DNA from: Oerskovia merdavium
GTDB taxonomy: Bacteria > Actinomycetota > Actinomycetes > Actinomycetales > Cellulomonadaceae
Assembly: GCF_014836755.1 (NCBI RefSeq)
Contig: NZ_JACSQF010000006.1
Coordinates: 103,586-167,585, forward strand
Length of the DNA stretch: 64,000 bases
Direction: 5' to 3'
Position numbers and translations under genes: made by a program. This document shows, piece after piece, positions 15,069-23,519 of this stretch. Position 1 is the stretch's first letter. Each line of letters begins with the position of its first letter. Below the pieces are notes generated by a model. It ran no database searches. It was given only the letters and a program-made list of their open reading frames with translations, and was not told where the DNA came from.

Positions 15069-15599
15069 TCACGCGTCCCTTTCGGGGGTTTCGGGCGTTT
15101 CCCCTTCCTCGGGTGGACCGAAGTCCTCGGGCGTCACGTGATCCAGGAAATCGCGGAACCGCTCCATCTCCCGTTGCTGCTCGCCGTCGACGAGCTCGAC
15201 GCCCGCGAGTGCCACGATCTCCGCCGAGCACAGCACGGGGCTCCCGGTCCGCACCGCGACGGCGATCGCGTCCGACGCTCGCGCGTCCACGCGCACCCCT
15301 GTTCCCAGCACCATCTCGGCGTAGAAGATCCCGTCGTCGAGGGCCACGATCTCGACACGCGTGAGCTCGACGTCGAGCGCGTCCAGGACGTTCCTCAGGA
15401 GGTCGTGCGTCATGGGCCGCGGCGCGCTCAGGTGGGCCTGGGCCATCGCGATCGCGCTCGCCTCCCGTGGCCCGATGATGATCGGCACCACGAGCTCGGC
15501 CGCCGGGTCGAGAAGGAGGACGACGATCTCTTGACCCACGCCCTGCTGCTGGCGCACGCCGAGGACCTCCACGGGGACCATCGGCACCTTGTCGCTCAC
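15069..15599 (-). CDS. Bifunctional nuclease family protein (DUF151)
   Basis: This is a cytosolic protein of 176 residues of the DUF151 family, some members of which have RNase and DNase activity. The conserved part begins VPVEVLGVRQQQGVGQEIVVLL and runs through VPIIIGPREASAIAMAQ, RPMTHDLLRNVLDALD, VDARASDAIAVAVRTGSPV. An acidic C-terminal tail is poorly conserved. The GTG at 15599 with GGTGGAGAC upstream is chosen; an ATG six codons later is possible. It corresponds to Rv1829 in the conserved cluster. Confidence 0.88.
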   Translation of the reverse strand: MSDKVPMVPVEVLGVRQQQGVGQEIVVLLLDPAAELVVPIIIGPREASAIAMAQAHLSAPRPMTHDLLRNVLDALDVELTRVEIVALDDGIFYAEMVLGTGVRVDARASDAIAVAVRTGSPVLCSAEIVALAGVELVDGEQQREMERFRDFLDHVTPEDFGPPEEGETPETPERDA

Positions 15600-15713
15600 G
15601 TCTCCACCGTACGACGCGTGGCCCGCTCCGTCAGGAGCAGGACCGTGCTGCGTCCGCGAAGCACCGCGCCCCCGGTACGTGGGTACGTACCGGGGGCGCA
15701 GGTGAACTGTGCC

Positions 15714-16523
15714 TCAGTTCGTGAGGTCGCCCACTCCCTGGCGGACCCAGACGGTGTGCAGCTTGGCGAAGAGCTCGCCGACCTCGCCGGCCAGAGCGCT
15801 GGCGTGAGCGCGGGCCGAGGCGCTCTGCTGGCTACGCCACGGCGCGACGACCTGCTCGACCAGACCGACGTGCCGATCGGCCGACGTGCGCAGGAGACGC
15901 AGGTGGCGCGGCTCGATACCGTACTCGGACAGCGCGGCCGCGAGCTGGACGACCTCGAGCGACCAGGCGTCCAGCTGCCCACCGGGGGCCTGACGAAGCA
16001 CGCCCGCGGAGATGAGCGCCTCGACGAGAGAGACGTCCACCTCGGCGGTCGAGGCCAGGCTCGCGACGGTGTACTTCTGCCGCGTCTGCGCGCGCTCGGG
16101 CTCGCCCCCGCTCGTGGCGAGCCGGGGTGCGGGGTTCTCCACGACGTCGCCCTCGTCGAGGGCGGCCAGGTTCTCCTTGATGACCTTGAGTGGGAGGTAG
16201 CGGTCCCGCTGCTCGAGCAGCACGTACCGCAGGCGCTCGACGTCGGCCGGGCTGTACTGCCGGTAGCCGGACGGGGTCCGCTCAGGATCGATCAGCCCCT
16301 GCTCCTCGAGAAAGCGCAGCTTGGAGTGACTGACCCCTGGGAACTCCGTGCGCAGAGCGCGCAGCACGTCCGAGATACGCATGGTCGCGCGCCGCGAGAT
16401 CCCGTGAGGCCATCTCTCGGTGGAGTCCTCGGCCTCGTGGTCCGCCAGGGCTCGTGCGGCGTGCGCACCGGCCCCGCCGAACCGGTCGTCGTGTCCCCAG
16501 GGGGAACGTGCCGGTTGGTTCAC
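15714..16523 (-). CDS. ftsR: MerR-family cell-division regulator FtsR (Rv1828-like)
   Basis: The conserved part starts MRISDVLRALRTEFPGVSHSKLRFLEEQGLIDPERTPSGYRQYSPADVERLRYVL, followed by QRDRYLPLKVIKENL, typical of FtsR. A second winged-helix-like region (QKYTVASLASTAEVDVSLVEALISAGVL) leads to a helical C-terminus, as in the Corynebacterium and mycobacterial proteins that activate ftsZ. The GTG at 16523 overlaps the garA stop (GTGA), which supports it by coupling; an ATG at 16382 starts directly at the conserved domain and is the alternative. It follows garA, as in Rv1827-Rv1828. Confidence 0.88.
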   Translation of the reverse strand: MNQPARSPWGHDDRFGGAGAHAARALADHEAEDSTERWPHGISRRATMRISDVLRALRTEFPGVSHSKLRFLEEQGLIDPERTPSGYRQYSPADVERLRYVLLEQRDRYLPLKVIKENLAALDEGDVVENPAPRLATSGGEPERAQTRQKYTVASLASTAEVDVSLVEALISAGVLRQAPGGQLDAWSLEVVQLAAALSEYGIEPRHLRLLRTSADRHVGLVEQVVAPWRSQQSASARAHASALAGEVGELFAKLHTVWVRQGVGDLTN

Positions 16524-17011
16524 GGGTGCTCTGCCGCGCCTTCCGCCGGGCCCGCGGGCCCGTCCAGGACCGGGCTGGCGTAGAAAGTCATGCGGTACTT
16601 GCCGATCTGGACCTCGTCCCCGGTCACCAGGCCCACCGCGTCCACGCGGTTACGGTTCACGTAGGTCCCGTTGAGGGAGCCGATGTCACGCACGACGAAC
16701 TGTCCGCCCTCACGCACGAACTCGGCGTGCTTGCGCGAGACCGTGACGTCGTCGAGGAAGATGTCAGCGTGCTCGCTACGGCCCGCGACGACCCGGTCGG
16801 CGTCCAGCAGGAAGCGCGAGCCGACGGCGGGTCCCCGCTGCATGACGAGCAGCGCAGAATGGCGCGGCAGTGCCGAGATGGCGGTCTGTTCCTCAGCAGT
16901 GAGGCTGCCCGGCTGCAGGCCGTCGTCGATCGGAAGCTCGATTCGTCCGAACGTGACGGTCGTATCGCTGCCTCCCCGGCGCGGCTCCGCAGATTCACCT
17001 GGAGTGGTCAT
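16520..17011 (-). CDS. garA: FHA-domain protein GarA (Odhl-like)
   Basis: A phosphothreonine-binding regulator that in mycobacteria and corynebacteria controls 2-oxoglutarate dehydrogenase and glutamate metabolism under PknB/PknG control. The 163-residue product has the FHA domain with GRSEHADIFLDD, VSRKHAEF and GSLNGTYVNRNRV. The N-terminal tail has a Thr pair (SDTTVTFGRIEL, near residue 16), though the ETTS box of mycobacterial GarA is not exact. The ATG at 17011 is preceded by GAGGAGG. Unlike in M. tuberculosis there is no gcvH between garA and the DUF881 gene upstream. Confidence 0.9.
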   Translation of the reverse strand: MTTPGESAEPRRGGSDTTVTFGRIELPIDDGLQPGSLTAEEQTAISALPRHSALLVMQRGPAVGSRFLLDADRVVAGRSEHADIFLDDVTVSRKHAEFVREGGQFVVRDIGSLNGTYVNRNRVDAVGLVTGDEVQIGKYRMTFYASPVLDGPAGPAEGAAEHP

Positions 17012-17195
17012 CTCGCCTCCTCGGGAGTTTTTACGCATTCAGAGCAAAATACCTTGGGGGGAAGTTACTACACCTACCGGTCTCCCGGGTACAGGGAACG
17101 CGGCGAGGCGGAGGAATGCCGCCCAACGCGACCAACCTACCCCGACGGACGGGTCCGAGAGAAGAATCCGTGCACGTCAGGAGGCATGACGAGGG

Positions 17196-18488
17196 TCAGC
17201 TGCCGTCCTCGGCGGGGACCGGCGTCGCGAACTGCGGAGCCTGCGGCTCACGCGTCGCGTCGACGGTCACGAGCTCCTTCTGGGTGATCGTCGGCACGGC
17301 ACCGGCGGTCCGGACCGTGGCCATGGCCCCGCCGGGGATCTCGAGGGCCGTCTCGAGCGTCGACGGGTCGCCGATCACCTTCCACCGGTACGGCGAGGTG
17401 ATCTTCTGGCCGTCGACGACGATCCCCCCGTCCCTGTCCTCGAAGTAGCTGCTCGTGACGAGACGGACGCCGTTGACCTCGATGACCTCGGCTCCTGCGT
17501 TGCGCAGCTCCTCGAGGATGTTGAACAGCTTGGGGGCCGTGAGCGGCTGGCCGGGCTCGACGATCGACAGCTCGATCCCCGTTCCCTCCGCCGGCAGGCG
17601 GCCCGAGAGGATCCCTTGCGACTCGGACTGCTTCTGCGCGAGCTCGAGAGCTGCCTGCTGCTGCCCCGAACCCGACTTGAGCTCGTCCCGTGTCGACTGG
17701 AGCGTCGCGACCCGCTCCTCGAGCTCGTTCGCGCGCTGCGTGACCTCGTCGAGGAGGCGCACGAGGTCGCTCTGGCGCAGCGACGAGAGCTGCTGCTCCT
17801 GCGTCTGGCTCACCTGGACGGCGAGCGCGAAGCCGAGGAGCGCGCACAGCAGACCTGCGAGCAGCTTGGAGCGGGTGAGCTGGGGACGCATCGCGTGCCC
17901 GAGCTTGGACCATCCCCCAGACGAGCCGGCAGAAGGCGTCGCCGCCGCCTCGTGGCGACCGTGCGGCGTCGGGCGTGGGTGCGGCGGGGACTGCGGCTCC
18001 GCCGCGTCGTCCTGCCCGACGGCGTGCTCACCGCCGGGCGCTGGGACGTCCGCGGGCTCGCTGGTCGTCCCGGGCGGGGCGGCGGAGACCGCCTCGACGG
18101 CACCCGTGACCGCCGGCGGCCCGTAGCGAGCCTGCACGACGGCCTCGGTGACCGGCTCGGGCGTCGAGGCCGTCGCGGCGGGGGCGGCGTCGGGAAGGCG
18201 GCCCGTGGCGCCGGGGTCGTCGGACGCGCCGTCTGCGCGACCGTCGACCTGACCGTCGGACGAGACGGGCGGCTCCGGGGCCTCGGGCTCCACGCCGGCC
18301 TCGTGCGGTGCTGCGTCGCCGGGCTCGACCTCCTCGACGCCGTCGGGTGCGTCAGAGGTCTCGGCTTCGTCCGTGGACGGGACGGGGACGGGCTCGGGCG
18401 TCGCTGCGACGGCACCTTCGGGCGAGATGTCTTCGACCGAGGAGTCCTCGGGCAGCGGGGCGTCGTCGGGCGTCGGGTTCTTCGCCAT
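17196..18488 (-). CDS. DUF881 membrane-anchored protein with long acidic N-tail
   Basis: The product has 430 residues. The first 200 or so are disordered, acidic and Pro/Ala-rich. One transmembrane helix follows (LLAGLLCALLGFALAVQV), then a coiled coil (LRQSDLVRLLDEVTQRANELEERVATLQSTRDELKS), then the DUF881 domain (GTGIELSIVEPGQPLTAPKLFNILEELRNAGAEVIEVNG). The likely topology places the long tail inside the cell. It is the Rv1825-like member of a conserved trio with Sbp and a second DUF881 protein. The family's role is unproven; association with envelope or division has been suggested by context. The N-tail is much longer than is usual. Confidence 0.85.
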   Translation of the reverse strand: MAKNPTPDDAPLPEDSSVEDISPEGAVAATPEPVPVPSTDEAETSDAPDGVEEVEPGDAAPHEAGVEPEAPEPPVSSDGQVDGRADGASDDPGATGRLPDAAPAATASTPEPVTEAVVQARYGPPAVTGAVEAVSAAPPGTTSEPADVPAPGGEHAVGQDDAAEPQSPPHPRPTPHGRHEAAATPSAGSSGGWSKLGHAMRPQLTRSKLLAGLLCALLGFALAVQVSQTQEQQLSSLRQSDLVRLLDEVTQRANELEERVATLQSTRDELKSGSGQQQAALELAQKQSESQGILSGRLPAEGTGIELSIVEPGQPLTAPKLFNILEELRNAGAEVIEVNGVRLVTSSYFEDRDGGIVVDGQKITSPYRWKVIGDPSTLETALEIPGGAMATVRTAGAVPTITQKELVTVDATREPQAPQFATPVPAEDGS

Positions 18489-18496
18489 CGCGGGTC

Positions 18497-18829
18497 CTAG
18501 GCCTTGAACAGGTGCCGGCGGATGGCGGCGGCGTTGGAGAAGATGCGGATGCCGAGGACGACGACGACACCGGTCGAGAGCTGCGTGCCCACGCCGAGCT
18601 GGTCGCCGAGGAAGACGATGAGCGCTGCCACGACGACGTTGGACAGGAACGAGACGAGGAAGACCTTGTCGTCGAACAGTCCGTCGAGCATGGCGCGCAG
18701 GCCGCCGAAGAGAGCGTCGAGCGCGGCGACCACCGCGATGGGCAGGTAGGGCTGGAGCGCTACGGGCACGGTGGGCTGGAGCACGAGCCCCGCCACGACG
18801 CCCAGGACCAGTCCGACGACTGCGATCAT
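18497..18829 (-). CDS. sbp: Small basic membrane protein Sbp (DUF1290)
   Basis: The product is 110 residues with three hydrophobic segments (IAVVGLVLGVVAGLVL, YLPIAVVAALDALFGGL, FLSNVVVAALIVFLG). The highly conserved block YLPIAVVAALDALFGGLRAMLDGLFDDKVFLVSFLSNVVVAA is the DUF1290 signature. The ATG at 18829 overlaps the stop of the upstream DUF881 gene (ATGA), implying coupling. In Gram-positives it sits in sporulation- or division-related clusters; its activity is unknown. Confidence 0.92.
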   Translation of the reverse strand: MIAVVGLVLGVVAGLVLQPTVPVALQPYLPIAVVAALDALFGGLRAMLDGLFDDKVFLVSFLSNVVVAALIVFLGDQLGVGTQLSTGVVVVLGIRIFSNAAAIRRHLFKA

Positions 18830-19758
18830 TCCGTGCTCTCCTGCTCTGCGGGTGAACTGTCGGTGCCCGTGGGCTCGTCGCCCCCGGTTGCGGTGGAGTC
18901 TACGGCGTACGCGTAGTAGAGGCGCTGCACCCCGTTGCCGGGCAGCGAGAGCTTGCTCTGCGCGACGCGGCTCTGCTGGATGCCCCAGGCCTGGCTGATG
19001 GTCATCAGGTAGTCCTGCGCGGCAGACCGGGCGAACGCGGTCTCGAGGGTGTCCGGATCCCCGATCGCCTCGACGCGGTACGGGCCGATCAGCGGCTGGA
19101 GGTCCACGAGGATCGCCTCGCCCGCGCTGCGCACGGCGCTGAGGGGGGTCAGGCGCTGGCCGTTGATCGCGATCGCTTCCGCCCCCGAGGCCCAGAGGCC
19201 GTTGACGACGTGCTGGAGGTCCATGTCCTGGACCTTCTTCTGGAACGAGTCCTCGTCGGACGCCCCGAGCCCTGCCGGCGCGTCCTTGAGCGTCACGACG
19301 ATCCCCGGCCCCGTCACCGCGATCGAACCGTTGGTCACGCCGTCGACCTTGAGGGACTCCAGGAGGGCAGGGTCGACGTCGGAGAGCGCGACGTTCTGGA
19401 GGGCCTCGGTCTCCTCGCTCAGTGCCGTGGCACGTGCGGTGAGCTCGTCGACGGTCTCGCGACGATCGGTGATCTCGTCCTCGAGAACCTGCCGGGCGGC
19501 GATCGCCGATCCCTGGGGAGCCCTGAGGTCGACCGTGGCCGTCGTCGTGACGAAGCCGAGCAGGATGCCCAGCGTCACGACGAGGAGCCAGGCGCGGGGG
19601 CCCTTCGACTGCTCCTGGCCGCTCGCGCGGCGCGCGGCGGCCTCGGCGTAGCCGGGGTCGAGCGGGCGGTCCATGACCTCGGTCAGCAAGGTCATCGATG
19701 CGTCGACCCGTGGGGGGCGGCGGGTCGCGGGCGCGTCGTTGCGGGGGGCGTTGGTCAT
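18826..19758 (-). CDS. DUF881 membrane-anchored protein
   Basis: The product has 310 residues. A 55-residue cytoplasmic tail is followed by one transmembrane helix (AWLLVVTLGILLGFVTTTAT), a coiled coil (EDEITDRRETVDELTARATALSEETEAL), and the DUF881 domain (VTGPGIVVTLKDAP, VVNGLWASGAEAIAINGQRLTPLSAVRSAGEAILVD). It pairs with the DUF881 protein at 17196 across Sbp, like Rv1823 and Rv1825. The ATG at 19758 overlaps the pgsA stop (ATGA), and its own stop overlaps the sbp start, so three genes are coupled in a chain. Confidence 0.88.
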   Translation of the reverse strand: MTNAPRNDAPATRRPPRVDASMTLLTEVMDRPLDPGYAEAAARRASGQEQSKGPRAWLLVVTLGILLGFVTTTATVDLRAPQGSAIAARQVLEDEITDRRETVDELTARATALSEETEALQNVALSDVDPALLESLKVDGVTNGSIAVTGPGIVVTLKDAPAGLGASDEDSFQKKVQDMDLQHVVNGLWASGAEAIAINGQRLTPLSAVRSAGEAILVDLQPLIGPYRVEAIGDPDTLETAFARSAAQDYLMTISQAWGIQQSRVAQSKLSLPGNGVQRLYYAYAVDSTATGGDEPTGTDSSPAEQESTE

Positions 19759-20411
19759 CCTGCGGCCGTGTCCTGAGGGTCGGGGCGGTGGCTGGGGGCG
19801 AGGAGCTGTCGGGTCTGGCGGACGTACTGGAACCCGGCGAGCCAGTAGAGGCCGACGCCCCACCAGGTGAACGCCCAGCCGATGATCGACGCCGTGGCGC
19901 CCAGTGCGCCCGGGCTCTCGGCGAGCAGGAGCAGGGGGAAGGCGTAGAGCAGCGCGAACGTGGCGGCCTTGCCGACGAAGCTCACGGGCAGCGGGCCGTA
20001 CCCGTGCCGCGTGAGCGCCGGCAGCAGAGCCAGCAGCGTCAGGTCCCGGGCCACGATGACGAGCACGAGCCACAAGGGAACGACGTCGCGCCAGGCGAGG
20101 CCGAGGAGCGTCACGAAGATGAAGAGCCGGTCGGCTGCCGGGTCGAGCATCTGCCCGAGCTTGGTGACCTGGTTCAGGCGGCGCGCGAGGACGCCGTCGA
20201 GCCAGTCCGACGCCCCGGAGATCGCCAGGACCGCGAGCGCCCAGGCGTCGTCGCCGCGGACGATGAGGACGGCGAAGAGGGGGACGAGGGCGAGTCGGAG
20301 GAAGCTGATGGCGTTGGGGATGGTGAGGATGCGTGAGCTGACCTCTTGCCCTGCTGCCACGCCCACCGTCCGTTGCTCACTGCGTCTTGCGCATCGCTTG
20401 TCCGTCTTCAT
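19755..20411 (-). CDS. pgsA: CDP-alcohol phosphatidyltransferase (PgsA-like)
   Basis: This membrane enzyme moves a phosphatidyl group from CDP-diacylglycerol to an alcohol, probably glycerol 3-phosphate (Rv1822/PgsA2 position). The signature DGVLARRLNQVTKLGQMLDPAAD fits DG-x2-AR-x8-G-x3-D-x3-D with all Asp residues present. Five to six hydrophobic helices follow the usual pattern. The start is uncertain: ATG at 20411 has GTAGGA before it; ATG at 20426 or an internal GTG before VAAGQEVSSRIL are possible. It heads the pgsA-DUF881-sbp-DUF881-garA-ftsR-DUF151-merR block. The alcohol acceptor is inferred from context. Confidence 0.85.
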   Translation of the reverse strand: MKTDKRCARRSEQRTVGVAAGQEVSSRILTIPNAISFLRLALVPLFAVLIVRGDDAWALAVLAISGASDWLDGVLARRLNQVTKLGQMLDPAADRLFIFVTLLGLAWRDVVPLWLVLVIVARDLTLLALLPALTRHGYGPLPVSFVGKAATFALLYAFPLLLLAESPGALGATASIIGWAFTWWGVGLYWLAGFQYVRQTRQLLAPSHRPDPQDTAAG

Positions 20412-20426
20412 CCTACGGGTGGTCAT

Positions 20427-20842
20427 CCTAGGGGCGTGGGGGCTGTTTGGTGGGGCATTTGAGGGGCTGCTCGGGGTGTTCTTCCGGGTTTGACCTGTTT
20501 TGTGTGGGACGTGGTGTGTGCGACAGCGGCGTTGCGGAACTTGGTTCGCGCGCGGGCCGTTGTGTGTGTGCTGGTTCGCGTGCGCCCGGGCGGGTTCTGG
20601 GGTGTCCGGGGGCCTTGTGGTGGAGGTCACCGGGGCTCGGCACCCTGCGGGGGACGGGTGTCGCGTAGACTGGCAGCACAATCTGGAGTTCGTCGCTGTT
20701 CCCGCGTGTTCGTGTGAGTGTGGCCCGCCGCTTTGCTGAGCGGGCGAGTCACCGGTGTGTGTTCGGGAGTGCGGCCAGTGGAGAGCCGACTTGGCAACCA
20801 CGCGTAACTCCCACCCTCAGCGAAACGGTTGAACACATCTCT
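20427..20842. other. G+T-rich divergent intergenic/leader region
   Basis: This stretch of about 415 bases separates pgsA from the helicase gene. On the plus strand, 20440-20640 is strikingly rich in G and T with few A or C. A -10-like TAGACT lies at about 20666, which would give a leader of about 170 bases for the helicase mRNA. The minus-strand frames here give Pro/Arg-rich, low-complexity peptides without family resemblance. No tRNA or known riboswitch is recognised. Confidence 0.45.
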
Positions 20843-22765
20843 ATGTCTCTTGACACCTCTGCGCCCTCGTACGCCTCGGACCAGGTCGACTCCGCCCAGA
20901 CGCCGGCTCCTGCCGAGCAGTCGGGCCCCACGTTCGCGGACCTCGGTCTGCCCACGAACATCCTCCAGGCCGTGACGGACCTGGGCTTCACCGTTCCTTC
21001 CGCCATCCAGGAGCGGGCGATCCCCGCGCTGCTCTCGGGGCGTGACATCACGGGCGTCGCCCAGACCGGTACGGGCAAGACGGCCGCGTTCGGTCTGCCG
21101 ATGCTGGCTGCGATCGACCCGAACCTGGGCCGGGTCCAGGGTCTGGTCCTGGCTCCGACGCGTGAGCTCGCGATGCAGGTCGCCGAGGCCATCGAGAGCT
21201 TCGCCAAGCACGTGCCGGGCATCGAGGTCGTCGCGGTCTACGGCGGCTCGCCGTACCAGCCTCAGCAGCGTGCGCTGCAGCGTGGCGCCCAGATCGTCGT
21301 CGGGACCCCCGGCCGTGTGATGGACCACCTGGAGCGTCGCAGCCTCGTGCTCGACGACATCCGTTACCTGGTCCTGGACGAGGCCGACGAGATGCTGCGC
21401 ATGGGCTTCGCCGAGGACGTCGAGAAGATCTTCGGTCAGGCTCCGCGCGAGCGTCAGGTCGCCCTGTTCTCCGCGACCATGCCGGCCCCGATCCGTCGCG
21501 TGGCCGCCCAGCACCTGAACGACCCGGTCGAGATCGCGGTCACCCGCCAGTCCTCGACGGTGACCTCGGTGCGTCAGACGTACTCGGTCGTGCCGTTCCG
21601 TCACAAGACCGGTGCCCTGGTGCGCGTGCTCGCGACGTCGGACGCGGACGCGGCGATCGTGTTCACCCGTACCCGTGGCGCGGCCGAGGAGGTCGGTTCG
21701 GCTCTCGTCGAGCGCGGCATCTCGGCGGCCACGATCTCGGGTGACGTGGCGCAGAAGGACCGCGAGAAGATCGTCGAGCGTCTGCGCTCGGGCGCCCTGG
21801 ACGTGCTGGTCGCGACGGACGTCGCGGCGCGCGGCCTGGACGTGGACCGTATCGGCCTGGTCGTGAACTTCGACCTGCCGGGTGAGCCTGAGGCCTACGT
21901 GCACCGCATCGGTCGTACGGGCCGTGCCGGTCGTACGGGCGAGGCCCTGAGCTTCGTGACGCCGGGCGAGCGCAACCGCCTGAAGTTCATCGAGAAGACG
22001 ATCCGCGCGACGCTCGAAGAGGTCGACGTGCCCTCCCCCGCGGACGTCTCCGCGCACAAGGCGCGCCGCATCCTCGGTCAGGTCGCCGAGCGTCAGGCCG
22101 CCGGCCGTCTGTCGATGTACCGCGACCTCGTCGCGGCGTACGTCGCTGAGTCGGACGTGGACCCGATCGACCTGGCTGCCGTCCTGGTGGCCCTGTCGGT
22201 CGGCGACGACGGCCCCAAGGCCCGCGAGGAGCAGGAGCTCTTCGAGGCGCAGCGCGCCGAGGCCAAGAACGCCCGCCGTGAGCGCGAGTCGCGCCCCTAC
22301 GGCGACCGTGACTCGCGCGGTCCGCGCGAGGGTGGTCGTGGCGGCGAGCGTGGCATCCGCCGCGACGTCGTCGGTACCCGCTACCGCCTGGCCGTCGGCC
22401 ACACGCACGGCGCTCAGCCGTCCGGCATCGTCGGCGCCCTGACGAACGAGGGTGGCCTCAACGGCAAGGACCTCGGCAAGATCGACATCTTCCCGAGCTT
22501 CTCCCTCGTGGACATCGCGACCCCGCTCGACTCGGCGACGATTGACCGCATCTCGCGGGCGCGTGTCGCGGGCAAGTCGCTGCGCATCCAGGTCGACCAG
22601 GGCGCGCCCCAGGGCAGCCGCGCACCGCGCGCCGGTGGCTCCGCTCCCCGTTCGGGCGGCTACTCGGGCGGTCACTCGGGCCACGGCCCGGCCGGTCGCT
22701 ACGACGAGCGTCCCGAGCGTGGCGGCGAGCGCAAGGCTCCCCGCTACCGCACGGGTGAGCGCTGA
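20843..22765 (+). CDS. deaD: DEAD-box ATP-dependent RNA helicase (DeaD/CsdA-like)
   Basis: This RNA-unwinding enzyme acts in cold adaptation, ribosome assembly and RNA decay. The 640-residue product shows the Q motif (FADLGLPTNILQAVTDLGF), Walker A (AQTGTGKTAAFGLP), DEAD (LVLDEADEMLRMGF), SAT (LFSATMP) and HRIGRTGRAGRTG. A DbpA-type RNA-binding domain follows (YRLAVGHTHGAQPSGIVGALTNEGGLNGKDLGKIDIF), then a Gly/Arg/Ser-rich tail. The ATG at 20843 has no SD sequence within 15 bases. Codon use (many CGT, GGT) differs from neighbours and suggests high expression. A long G+T-rich leader precedes it. It is a single-gene unit with a strong terminator. Confidence 0.95.
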   Translation: MSLDTSAPSYASDQVDSAQTPAPAEQSGPTFADLGLPTNILQAVTDLGFTVPSAIQERAIPALLSGRDITGVAQTGTGKTAAFGLPMLAAIDPNLGRVQGLVLAPTRELAMQVAEAIESFAKHVPGIEVVAVYGGSPYQPQQRALQRGAQIVVGTPGRVMDHLERRSLVLDDIRYLVLDEADEMLRMGFAEDVEKIFGQAPRERQVALFSATMPAPIRRVAAQHLNDPVEIAVTRQSSTVTSVRQTYSVVPFRHKTGALVRVLATSDADAAIVFTRTRGAAEEVGSALVERGISAATISGDVAQKDREKIVERLRSGALDVLVATDVAARGLDVDRIGLVVNFDLPGEPEAYVHRIGRTGRAGRTGEALSFVTPGERNRLKFIEKTIRATLEEVDVPSPADVSAHKARRILGQVAERQAAGRLSMYRDLVAAYVAESDVDPIDLAAVLVALSVGDDGPKAREEQELFEAQRAEAKNARRERESRPYGDRDSRGPREGGRGGERGIRRDVVGTRYRLAVGHTHGAQPSGIVGALTNEGGLNGKDLGKIDIFPSFSLVDIATPLDSATIDRISRARVAGKSLRIQVDQGAPQGSRAPRAGGSAPRSGGYSGGHSGHGPAGRYDERPERGGERKAPRYRTGER

Positions 22766-22803
22766 TCGATCGCCCGGCCTGACCTCAGGCCGCTGAGCAC
22801 GAA

Positions 22804-22843
22804 CGTGAGGGCCCCGGGACCGCAAGGTCCCGGGGCCCTCACG
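22804..22843. terminator. Very strong terminator after the helicase gene
   Basis: This is a perfect 18-bp stem. CGTGAGGGCCCCGGGACC (22804-22821), a GCAA tetraloop and the mirror arm (22826-22843) lie between convergent genes. Confidence 0.85.
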
Positions 22844-22927
22844 CGTTCCGGGGCGGCGCGGGTCAGGTGCGCAGGTTTCGGGAGGTAGGCGGAGACCGGA
22901 CGGGCAGGAGTGCCCGACGGCGCCGCG

Positions 22928-23407
22928 TCAGCCCTCGGGCGCCTCCCCCAGGGCCTGGACGAGAGCCGCGAGGCGGGCGGCCTCGTTCTCGCTGCGACGC
23001 GCCCCGTCCGCGCGCTGGATGCCCATGACCGCGAGCGCCTTGCCGTCGGAGAGGTCCAGGCGCACCCAGGGGTCGCCGGGGCCGAAACGTACCGAGAGGA
23101 CCTCTGCCCATTCCAGGCGGCGGGTGACGACGATGTTGTGGACGGTGAGCCGTTCGGGGGTCACGGTGGCCCGGACCTGGCCCAGGCGCCACAGGATGAG
23201 CGCGCAGAAGGCCCCGACCCCGATCGTGGCGGCCTTGTTCCACCCGGAGTCGGTCCCGGGGCCGGTCGCGACGAGGGCGACGAACGTGCACCCGGCGAGG
23301 ATCACGACGGCGGCCGTGTACGCCACGGCGGTGCCCCAGCGGGGCCGGAAGGGGGCGTAGGGGTCGCCGGACAGGTCCCCGGGCGGTGGTGCGACGTAGC
23401 TGCTCAC
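22928..23407 (-). CDS. Membrane protein with PH-like domain
   Basis: The product has 159 residues. Two transmembrane helices lie near the N-terminus (WGTAVAYTAAVVILAGCTFVALVAT and AATIGVGAFCALILWRL). A PH-like domain follows (VTPERLTVHNIVVTRRLEWAEVLSVRFGPGDPWVRLDLSDGKALAVMGIQ), the actinobacterial bacterial-PH (bPH6-like) type. The GTG at 23407 is fixed by GGAGGATGAAGAC. It is divergent from the acetyltransferase gene. The function of this group is unknown. Confidence 0.75.
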   Translation of the reverse strand: MSSYVAPPPGDLSGDPYAPFRPRWGTAVAYTAAVVILAGCTFVALVATGPGTDSGWNKAATIGVGAFCALILWRLGQVRATVTPERLTVHNIVVTRRLEWAEVLSVRFGPGDPWVRLDLSDGKALAVMGIQRADGARRSENEAARLAALVQALGEAPEG

Positions 23408-23519
23408 GTCTTCATCCTCCCCCGTGCGCGGGGCCGGGTCGACGGCCCGGGTGCTGCGGACCTCGTCCGCCCTGTGACCGCGTCGCGGGGCGTGGCCTGC
23501 GGGTGAGGGACGATGGGTC

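Noticed and set aside
20428..20679. A minus-strand Pro/Arg-rich frame upstream of pgsA
   Set aside because: Low-complexity product caused by the G+T bias of the opposite strand; no SD and no conserved motif.
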